From assembly GCA_030592985.1 (NCBI GenBank), contig JAUVIB010000285.1:1-5124 (forward strand): a stretch of DNA of 5,124 nucleotides. The letters run 5' to 3'. The DNA comes from Calditrichaceae bacterium (GTDB lineage: Bacteria; Calditrichota; Calditrichia; Calditrichales; Calditrichaceae). The notes beneath the pieces were generated by a model, which saw nothing but the letters and a program-made list of their open reading frames with translations, made no database searches and was not told the origin of the DNA. Below, in pieces: positions 1-5,124 of the stretch (its first letter is position 1; each line of letters opens with the position of its first letter). A program made the translations under genes and the position numbers.

Positions 1-4
1 AATT

Positions 5-934
5 ATGGTACATCCAATATTTAAAATTAAAGCCGGATATTTGCTTCAGTTTATGGGGCTTTGTACGCTGCTGTTTGTTTTTGGCTGTCAATCAAAGGAT
101 ACTTCAGAATCTTCAATACTGAAAAACGATCTCACAAACCAATTGGCGGCAGGTTCAGATGTTGATGGTATCGCAGAGCATTTATTTACTGTTCGAAAAA
201 AAGCCGGTGAAACGCGTGCTCTGGCGCTCCACTACTCTGATATGGATCGTGAAACAGGGTATCAAATCCAAATGACTTTGCTATCTAAATTTGAGCAACA
301 AGGAGATAAACTGGCGGGCTGGAAAATGGGCGGCACACGGATTAGCGATCCAACGAAAGAGCCGGATCCCATTTTCGGATTTATTTTAGAATCAGATAAA
401 ATTGTCTCAGAAAGTGTGCTTGATAAAAAAAACTTTTCAGAGGGTTCGCCTTTGGTGGAAGCTGAAATAGGTTTTTTAATTAAAAATGACCTGCCTGGTC
501 CTAAAATTACCCGGGAAGAGTTAGTTAATGCCATCACCGGTATCGGCGGTGCGAGTGAGTTGATTTCAATCCGCGTGCGGGATGCGAAAGGTGGGATAAG
601 CGCGCCCGGTCAAACCGGTATTGCGGACGGTCTATCTCACGGTGGATTTATTATGCCATCGAAATTATTTCCACTGGAATCGGTTGATTTGAGTACAGAG
701 GAGGCAAGGGTGGAAATCAACGGGGAAGTGAAGGTAAAAGGTAAAGCAGCGGAGTTGCTAATGGTTGACGCCGTGTTGTTTCTGGCCAACGAATTGCCAA
801 AGTACGGGCGTTTTTTACGGGCCGGAAATTTTGTCATCACCGGTTCTGTATTAACGCCGCCACAAATAAAATCGGGAGATCGTGCGCTCATTATTTTTTC
901 ATCTTTTGATACAGTATCCATAGCGCTAAAATAG
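5..934 (+). CDS. Lipoprotein with 2-keto-4-pentenoate hydratase (MhpD-like, FAH superfamily) domain
   Basis: The 309-residue product starts with a lipoprotein signal: basic residues at 7-9, a hydrophobic stretch to 27, and a VFGC lipobox with Cys28 as the lipidation site. The body, about residues 55-309, matches the 2-keto-4-pentenoate hydratase family, whose members hydrate 2-hydroxy-dienoates in aromatic meta-cleavage pathways. Recognisable blocks are GWKMGGT (105-111, with the family lysine K107), VEAEIGF (151-157, with E152 and E154 as the expected metal ligands), ASELISIRV (183-191, E185 as the likely third ligand), IADGLSHGGF (206-215, family IADN with Asn changed to Gly) and LRAGNFVITGSVL (271-283). 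Length without the signal fits the roughly 260-residue family. The start at 5 gives a normal signal length, but only 4 nt precede it, so no ribosome binding site can be checked. The fold is clear; the substrate is unknown. Decarboxylase relatives (4-oxalocrotonate decarboxylase) share these motifs and cannot be excluded. Confidence 0.85.
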   Translation: MVHPIFKIKAGYLLQFMGLCTLLFVFGCQSKDTSESSILKNDLTNQLAAGSDVDGIAEHLFTVRKKAGETRALALHYSDMDRETGYQIQMTLLSKFEQQGDKLAGWKMGGTRISDPTKEPDPIFGFILESDKIVSESVLDKKNFSEGSPLVEAEIGFLIKNDLPGPKITREELVNAITGIGGASELISIRVRDAKGGISAPGQTGIADGLSHGGFIMPSKLFPLESVDLSTEEARVEINGEVKVKGKAAELLMVDAVLFLANELPKYGRFLRAGNFVITGSVLTPPQIKSGDRALIIFSSFDTVSIALK

Positions 935-971
935 AAATTTATAAGAACTGGTAAAAACGTTTATGTACTAT

Positions 972-978
972 GTTAGCC
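972..978 (+). other. GTTAGCC, possible cassette insertion boundary
   Basis: The heptamer GTTAGCC is close to the integron core consensus GTTRRRY, with one mismatch (C at the sixth position). It shares GTTAG with the GTTAGAC at 1632-1638, and the two copies bracket the AT-rich gene. If this is a recombination boundary, the crossover would fall between G972 and T973. Only 38 nt separate the upstream stop codon from this site and no R''-like partner is visible there, so it would be a secondary insertion site rather than a full attC. A five-base match in AT-rich DNA can easily arise by chance, so the evidence is weak on its own. Confidence 0.3.
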
Positions 979-989
979 CCATAAGTAAT

Positions 990-994
990 GAGGA
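990..994 (+). promoter_or_regulatory. Ribosome binding site of the small lipoprotein gene
   Basis: GAGGA ends 6 nt before the ATG at 1001. This supports the chosen start and supports the view that this AT-rich frame is a real gene. Confidence 0.65.
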
Positions 995-1000
995 AATACA

Positions 1001-1501
1001 ATGTATAAATTAAAATTTGGAATAATAATTTTTGCAGTACTAATATTTCTATTGAACTGTACTGATGATGGACCCTATTTTGGAGAATTTTACGAAAAAA
1101 GTTATACGGATAGTATTACAGTTGTTATGAATACTGATACAATTAAAATCATAATTGAACAGTTCGGAGTAAGCAGTCAAGTGCAAGAATATATTCCCTG
1201 TGATACTATAAATAATATTTCCTTAATTGATACAATAAAACTTATTCTAAATGTAAAATTTGGAACTTATTCACCCAATCCAGATCTTTATACGGATATA
1301 ATTATTTCAAATGATACACTTTACATATGGTATGCATCAAGAGAAAAACCAGTGTCTACAATACTATATAAACCAAGTTCAACTAAAAATATAAGTGGAA
1401 TCCAAACAAGTCCAAAATTAGATTATTATAATATTGAAAATGTGATTATAAAGAAATCGCCAATTAAGATAATTGAATTTAAAAGTAAATTATACCAATA
1501 A
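1001..1501 (+). CDS. Small AT-rich predicted lipoprotein, function unknown
   Basis: I do not recognise this 166-residue protein. It begins with MYKLK, a hydrophobic stretch (residues 6-18) and an LLNC lipobox placing the lipidated cysteine at residue 20, so it is predicted to be exported and membrane anchored. The mature part is rich in Ile, Asp, Thr, Tyr and Asn, with alternating hydrophobic residues that suggest beta strands. A motif recurs, DTIKIIIEQFG at 46-56 and DTIKLILNVKFG at 77-88, possibly two related hairpins. There is one further cysteine at 67. The start is supported by GAGGA at 990-994. Base composition is far more AT-rich than either neighbour, which suggests separate acquisition. 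It is followed at once by an attC-like structured region. Neither family nor context shows a link to the sulfatases. The signal peptide and ribosome binding site make it likely to be real. Confidence 0.72.
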   Translation: MYKLKFGIIIFAVLIFLLNCTDDGPYFGEFYEKSYTDSITVVMNTDTIKIIIEQFGVSSQVQEYIPCDTINNISLIDTIKLILNVKFGTYSPNPDLYTDIIISNDTLYIWYASREKPVSTILYKPSSTKNISGIQTSPKLDYYNIENVIIKKSPIKIIEFKSKLYQ

Positions 1502-1507
1502 ATCGTT

Positions 1508-1638
1508 GGTTAACAAAGTACTACAGGGGAACACAAACGGTGCGATGATTTTAATCATGGTCTAACCCGTGGTATTGTAAATAGTTACGAAGTGATAAAT
1601 CGATATTGTTTACATCCCCAGAATAACGAACGTTAGAC
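1508..1638 (+). repeat. attC-like imperfect palindrome (candidate recombination site)
   Basis: The outer boxes are GGTTAAC (1508-1514; RYYYAAC with one mismatch) and GTTAGAC (1632-1638; an exact GTTRRRY). They pair with five Watson-Crick pairs and one G-T pair. Inside them GGGGA (1526-1530) pairs with TCCCC (1615-1619), with 11 and 12 unpaired nt separating the inner and outer boxes on the two arms. This is the layout of attC sites, whose arms differ by an extrahelical base. The 131 nt length is within the usual attC range of about 57-141. Two further stems lie within: ATGATT/AATCAT (1545-1550 and 1553-1558), flanked by ACGG (1537-1540)/CCGT (1567-1570), and TGTAAA (1576-1581)/TTTACA (1609-1614). 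The L boxes pair poorly outside GGGGA, which is the main weakness. A structured untranslated region is the alternative. Confidence 0.42.
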
Positions 1639-1642
1639 AAGC

Positions 1643-1648
1643 AAGGGG
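1643..1648 (+). promoter_or_regulatory. Ribosome binding site of the first sulfatase gene
   Basis: AAGGGG lies 5 nt before the ATG at 1654 and fixes that start, which also gives a complete Tat signal. It sits just outside the proposed cassette, so it would have stayed with the sulfatase gene before any insertion. Confidence 0.65.
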
Positions 1649-1653
1649 TAAAA

Positions 1654-3501
1654 ATGTCAAACATAAATCGTAGAAAGTTTTTGAGTAGTTCAATTTTTGG
1701 AACATTGACCATAGCTCTGCCCATCGCAAAAAAAGTATCCGGAAAAACCGATCAACGGCCCAATATTTTATGGATTACCAGTGAGGACAACAGCCCCTTA
1801 CTCGGTTGTTACGGCGACCCCTTTGCAACAACACCTAATCTTGATAAGTTTGCATCGGAAGGGGTTTTATATGAAAATGCTTTTGCTAATATACCGGTAT
1901 GCGCCCCCACCCGATCTACTATTATCACGGGTATGTATGCTTGTTCGATGGGTACCCATAATATGCGCAGCCGCAATGCCATCCCGGAATTTTTAAAAAT
2001 GTACCCGGATACTTTACGTAAATCCGGTTATTACTGTACCAATCATTCCAAAACGGATTTTAATATTGCAGGGGATGACAAGAGTCATTGGGATGCGTGT
2101 AGTCAGTTTGCCCATTTTCAGAATCGCAAGCCGGATCAACCGTTTTTTTCTATATTTAATTTAACCATATCCCATGAAGGACAACTTCATAAAGGACGCA
2201 AAAAACTAAGGCATGATCCGGCTAAAGTCACCCTGCCGCCCTATCACCCGGATACACCAGAGATACGTTACGACTGGGCCCGTTACTATGACCTGGTTGA
2301 AGATATGGATTCTCAGGTTGGAGAAATCCTTAATATGCTTGATAATTCCGGGCAGGCTGAAAACACAATCGTCTTTTACTATTCTGATCACGGTGGAGTG
2401 TTAGCCCGCAGTAAGCGTTTTATTTACGAAACCGGTACCCATGTTCCGATGATTATTCGCTTTCCGGAAAAATATCAGCATCTGGCTCCGGATAAAGCAG
2501 GAACCCACACGGATCGCCTCGTCAGTTTTGTCGACCTGGCGCCCACATTGTTAAGTCTGGCGGGAATCTCAATTCCCGATTATATGCAGGGGGAGGCATT
2601 TCTTGGAAAACAGCAGAAAGCACCACGTGAGTACGCCTTTTTGTTTCGTAACCGCATGGATGAGCGTTTTGATATGATGCGCTCGGCAAGGGATAAACAA
2701 TTTCAGTATATTAGAAATTATTATCCATATCGCATCTACGGACAACATCTTAATTATTTATGGAAAGCGCCAAGCACCCGTTCGTGGGAAAAGGAATTTA
2801 AAGAGGGACGGTGTAATGACGTTCAAAGTCGGTTTTGGGGTATAAAGGCACCGGAAGAATTATACGATGTGAAAAACGATCCATGGGAAATCCATAATCT
2901 GGCAGACGATCCAAAATACAAATCTATACTGGAGCGTATGCGCAATTCTACAAAAGAATGGTGTCAGGAAATTAAAGACGCCGGTTTTTTGGTGGAAGGC
3001 GAGATGATGGAACGCGCTAAAAATACGACTATCTATGAATTTGTGCACAGTGGAAAAGTTTCCATGGATGAAATCATCGAAGCGGCGGATCTGGCTTCGT
3101 CGGCGACAAAAAAAGACATATCAAAACTCGTAAAGATACTAAAGAATAATGAGAGTTTCGTGCGCTATTGGGGTGCGGTGGGTTTGCTTAAATTGGGCGT
3201 TGGAGCAAAATCAGTGCAACCCGCATTGGAAACAGCCTTACACGATTCATGCCCTGATGTGCGTATTATTGCCGCAGAAGCTTTGTGTAAATTAGGACAG
3301 GAAGAGGCGGCTCTAACTGTATTAGAACAAGAGCTGCAAGGTCCGAACCCGAAAACCATTTTAGCGGCTTTAAATGCATTGGAATACATCGGCGAACCGA
3401 CGCGCAAAATTCTATCGGCTGTCAAAAAAGTACCGGCTGATTTTAATGATGATTATACAACCCGCGCTTCAGAGCATCTGCTTGCACAGTTTGAAGAGTG
3501 A
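1654..3501 (+). CDS. Tat-exported S1 sulfatase (heparan N-sulfatase-like) with C-terminal HEAT repeats
   Basis: This 615-residue enzyme is a type I sulfatase, hydrolysing sulfate esters or N-sulfate in the periplasm or outside the cell. A Tat signal (NRRKFL at 5-10, hydrophobic to about 24) opens the protein. Active-site features are E44 and D45 (SEDNS, metal), CAPTR at 83-87 with Cys83 as the formylglycine precursor, K133 and D135 (SKTDF), H174 (SHEG), D245 and H246 (SDHGG) and K254. The block YHPDTPEIRYDWARYYD (197-213) and the overall pattern recall N-sulfoglucosamine sulfohydrolase (SGSH) relatives. The catalytic part ends with ELYDVKNDPWEIHNLA (402-417). Residues about 484-590 hold HEAT-like helical repeats, for example PDVRIIAAEALCKLG (534-548). 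It needs a formylglycine-generating enzyme, not present here. The second sulfatase follows after 103 nt. Sulfatase function is near certain; N-sulfatase activity is only a guess from resemblance. Confidence 0.96.
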   Translation: MSNINRRKFLSSSIFGTLTIALPIAKKVSGKTDQRPNILWITSEDNSPLLGCYGDPFATTPNLDKFASEGVLYENAFANIPVCAPTRSTIITGMYACSMGTHNMRSRNAIPEFLKMYPDTLRKSGYYCTNHSKTDFNIAGDDKSHWDACSQFAHFQNRKPDQPFFSIFNLTISHEGQLHKGRKKLRHDPAKVTLPPYHPDTPEIRYDWARYYDLVEDMDSQVGEILNMLDNSGQAENTIVFYYSDHGGVLARSKRFIYETGTHVPMIIRFPEKYQHLAPDKAGTHTDRLVSFVDLAPTLLSLAGISIPDYMQGEAFLGKQQKAPREYAFLFRNRMDERFDMMRSARDKQFQYIRNYYPYRIYGQHLNYLWKAPSTRSWEKEFKEGRCNDVQSRFWGIKAPEELYDVKNDPWEIHNLADDPKYKSILERMRNSTKEWCQEIKDAGFLVEGEMMERAKNTTIYEFVHSGKVSMDEIIEAADLASSATKKDISKLVKILKNNESFVRYWGAVGLLKLGVGAKSVQPALETALHDSCPDVRIIAAEALCKLGQEEAALTVLEQELQGPNPKTILAALNALEYIGEPTRKILSAVKKVPADFNDDYTTRASEHLLAQFEE

Positions 3502-3545
3502 GACTATTAAATATTTTTATTTAGAATTGAAGAAGCCAATTGGGA

Positions 3546-3574
3546 TTGATTTGGTTATAAATTTTACATAATAT
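3546..3574 (+). promoter_or_regulatory. Weak sigma-70-like promoter candidate before the second sulfatase
   Basis: TTGATT (3546-3551) and TAATAT (3569-3574) lie 17 nt apart, each matching four of six consensus bases. The 103 nt gap (3502-3604) is AT-rich and has no convincing terminator, so the second sulfatase may be both co-transcribed with the first and started locally. In DNA this AT-rich such matches are common. Confidence 0.22.
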
Positions 3575-3593
3575 GATCGTTTTTTAATCAAGC

Positions 3594-3599
3594 GGAGGT
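3594..3599 (+). promoter_or_regulatory. Strong Shine-Dalgarno site of the second sulfatase gene
   Basis: GGAGGT lies 5 nt before the ATG at 3605 and is nearly a full complement of the usual 16S 3' end. It fixes the start, which begins directly with the Tat motif. Confidence 0.8.
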
Positions 3600-3604
3600 A
3601 AAGA

Positions 3605-5124
3605 ATGAACCGCAGAAAATTTTTAGAACAAACCATCGCAGCAGCAGGAGTATTTTCAACTGTTGGTTCTGCAGGAGTTTTGTCGCAAACAAAATCCGAA
3701 TATAAAAAAAGTAAAAAGGCCAAATCCGGCAGCCCGAATATTTTGTTCATTATGACGGACCAACAGCGTTTTGATTGTCTCGGTGCAAACGGGAACTCAA
3801 TTATTAAAACACCCAATTTGGATATGTTGGTTAAAAAATCAGCGAATTTCAGTCATACTTTTGTTCAATCTCCCGTCTGCACACCGTCGCGTGCCAGTTT
3901 TTTTACCGGTAGATATGCTCACGCTCATAAGAATAGAGTTAATTATACGGAGTTAAATGAAAGTGAGATTTTATTACCAAAATATTTGCAAGATGCCGGG
4001 TACGAAACATCATTGGTTGGTAAAACCCATTTATATTACAAATATCCTCCAACGAAAGAGGAAGCTAAACGAACAGGATATGAATTTGTAGACTTGCATG
4101 ATGGTACGTCAAGCGTGGATCCATTTTCCGATTATTACAAATGGCGGCAAGAAAATGACCCGATGAAAAATATTTATTATCGTGAATTGGAAAAAAATGT
4201 TCCTGAATTAAAAAAGGGAATGAATGAAAAGGATAATCCCTATAGTGCAGCAATTGATAAAGAATATACTGATACAGCCTGGACCGGACTCCGTACCAGA
4301 GATCGTATCAGACAATTTTCAAAATCCAGTCAACCATTTTTTCTCTTTTCCTCATTTTGGAAACCACATTCACCCTTTGAAGTTCCGGCGCCGTATAATG
4401 CGATGTACAATGATGTAAAATTTGATTTACCACAAAAATTAACACGGGAAGACATTCTTAATCTGCCGCCGCACCTTCAAAAACTTATTTTACGTAATGA
4501 ATACCGTGGAAAAGAAGCTCTTTATGATATGGATGAAAAAGCCTTGCAATGGATATACAGAAGTTATTATGGAACAATAAGTCATATTGATTATGAAGTT
4601 GGACTCATCTTAAAAACACTCAAAGAGACCGGACAGGAGGATAATACAATAATTGTATTTGCCTCAGACCACGGCGATCAATTATTAGAGCACGGACTTC
4701 TTGGTAAAAATGTATTTTTTGAAGGCTCAGTTCGCGTGCCGTTCATGATTAGTTTCCCGGCGCGCATCAAAACAGGGCAATATGATGATCTTGTAGAATC
4801 CATTGATCTGCTGCCAACTCTTTTTGAAATGATAGACCTTGAGGAACCCTATCATAATCACGGACAAAGTTTACTGCCGCTCATTGGCAGCTCAGATAAA
4901 CCCTACCGGGCCAAAGAGTGCGTTTTTAGTGAAAATGTTATTCCCGAAGTATTTGCAAATACATTCAATTTTAAAAAAGGAAAAGGGGTTATGGATGTCC
5001 GTCATCCTGATGGTAAAATGGCTCGTACCAAGCGTTGGAAATACAATTATTATCCGCAGGGTTTTCAGGAGTTGTACGATCTGAAAAAGGATCCGGGCGA
5101 GTATAGAAACTTAGCGAATGACCC
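3605..5124 (+). CDS. Tat-exported S1 sulfatase, 3' end cut by the window (iduronate/choline-sulfatase-like)
   Basis: The frame stays open for 506 codons to the window edge. It begins MNRRKFLEQT, a Tat signal with twin Arg at 3-4, a hydrophobic stretch at 11-27 and a probable cleavage near residue 27; a Lys-rich linker (30-40) follows. The sulfatase fold starts at PNILFIMTDQQR (44-55), with D52 as metal ligand. CTPSR at 92-96 makes Cys92 the formylglycine precursor. Other active-site residues are K140 and H142 (GKTHLY), H255 (KPHSPF), D355 and H356 (SDHGDQLLEHG) and K368. ELYDLKKDPGEYRNLA (489-504) is the usual closing motif of the catalytic domain, so probably only a short tail is missing. 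It differs clearly from the upstream sulfatase (DQQR versus SEDNS type, no HEAT region yet seen), so the pair is unlikely to be a recent duplication. Its motifs are like the broad COG3119 group of choline, iduronate and polysaccharide sulfatases; the substrate cannot be read from the sequence. Confidence 0.96.
   Translation, partial: MNRRKFLEQTIAAAGVFSTVGSAGVLSQTKSEYKKSKKAKSGSPNILFIMTDQQRFDCLGANGNSIIKTPNLDMLVKKSANFSHTFVQSPVCTPSRASFFTGRYAHAHKNRVNYTELNESEILLPKYLQDAGYETSLVGKTHLYYKYPPTKEEAKRTGYEFVDLHDGTSSVDPFSDYYKWRQENDPMKNIYYRELEKNVPELKKGMNEKDNPYSAAIDKEYTDTAWTGLRTRDRIRQFSKSSQPFFLFSSFWKPHSPFEVPAPYNAMYNDVKFDLPQKLTREDILNLPPHLQKLILRNEYRGKEALYDMDEKALQWIYRSYYGTISHIDYEVGLILKTLKETGQEDNTIIVFASDHGDQLLEHGLLGKNVFFEGSVRVPFMISFPARIKTGQYDDLVESIDLLPTLFEMIDLEEPYHNHGQSLLPLIGSSDKPYRAKECVFSENVIPEVFANTFNFKKGKGVMDVRHPDGKMARTKRWKYNYYPQGFQELYDLKKDPGEYRNLAND

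Larger units (their letters stand above)
973..1632 (+). mobile_element. Candidate single integron-type gene cassette
   Basis: This 660 nt segment has the order expected of an integron gene cassette: a core-site half, a 28 nt leader with a ribosome binding site, one short ORF of unknown function, then an attC-like inverted-repeat site beginning 6 nt after the stop codon. Its ORF has about 26% G+C by my count over 1021-1500, against roughly 46% in a sampled part of the following sulfatase gene (1741-1980). Excision between the GTTAG copies would leave the flanking genes 59 nt apart. No integrase and no second cassette are in the window, so it would be an isolated cassette or the edge of an integrase-less cluster. 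It could instead be an ordinary acquired gene with a structured intergenic region. Confidence 0.38.

Noticed and set aside
951..968. Palindrome AAACGTTT with outer GTA/TAC after the hydratase gene, possible terminator or operator.
   Set aside because: The stem is short, AT-rich and interrupted, has no loop in its perfect form and no following T-run.
1545..1558. ATGATT-TT-AATCAT hairpin as a rho-independent terminator of the small lipoprotein gene.
   Set aside because: The stem has almost no G-C pairs, the loop is only two bases and no T-run follows; it fits better as part of the larger inverted-repeat structure.
3165..3425. Antisense open frame of 86 codons inside the HEAT region of the first sulfatase.
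   Set aside because: It is a shadow of the alanine- and leucine-rich coding strand, without a ribosome binding site or domain.
3374..3571. Plus-strand open frame overlapping the 3' end of the first sulfatase.
   Set aside because: It is out of frame with a convincing HEAT repeat and lacks a signal or ribosome binding site.
3574..3590. TGAT...ATCA with an internal T-run between the sulfatase genes, possible terminator.
   Set aside because: The arms are only four bases and the T-run lies in the loop rather than after the stem.
3517..3816. Antisense open frame of 99 codons over the start of the second sulfatase.
   Set aside because: It lies opposite the Tat signal and first catalytic motif of a clear gene, and its predicted protein has no recognisable features.

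Overview
The window is a 5.1 kb piece of a bacterial chromosome in which every supported gene lies on the + strand. All four products carry export signals: two lipoproteins and two Tat-exported sulfatases. Tandem, differently typed, Tat-exported sulfatases point to a Gram-negative heterotroph that degrades sulfated polysaccharides, of the kind common in Planctomycetota, Lentisphaerota, Kiritimatiellota, Calditrichota/KSB1-like and Bacteroidota lineages. Three starts have clear purine-rich Shine-Dalgarno sites (GAGGA, AAGGGG, GGAGGT), which fits a typical Bacteroidota genome less well. I cannot name the phylum from this sequence.

Layout. 5-934: a lipoprotein whose body is a 2-keto-4-pentenoate hydratase (MhpD-like, FAH superfamily) domain with its metal-ligand motif intact. 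1001-1501: a small, very AT-rich lipoprotein gene of unknown function. 1502-1653: a non-coding stretch rich in inverted repeats, whose ends and internal pairing resemble an integron attC recombination site. 1654-3501: a sulfatase with a Tat signal, the N-sulfoglucosamine-sulfohydrolase-like 'SEDNS' type, and a C-terminal HEAT-repeat region. 3502-3604: a short intergenic stretch with a weak promoter candidate and a strong ribosome binding site. 3605-5124: a second Tat-exported sulfatase of a different S1 type, cut by the window edge near the end of its catalytic domain.

How they may work together. Both sulfatases have the C-x-P-x-R motif, so they need conversion of Cys to formylglycine by a maturation enzyme that is not in the window. 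They would remove sulfate esters, or N-sulfate, from glycans in the periplasm or at the cell surface. The role of the hydratase-like lipoprotein beside them is unclear; it may act on an unsaturated or keto acid product in the same compartment, but that is inference.

The most interesting signal is the 973-1632 segment. It looks like an integron-type gene cassette: a short leader with a ribosome binding site, one AT-rich orphan ORF, then an attC-like site directly after the stop codon. Removing it at the two GTTAG boundaries would leave the hydratase and the first sulfatase 59 nt apart, as an ordinary operon. No integrase is present in the window, so this remains a hypothesis.
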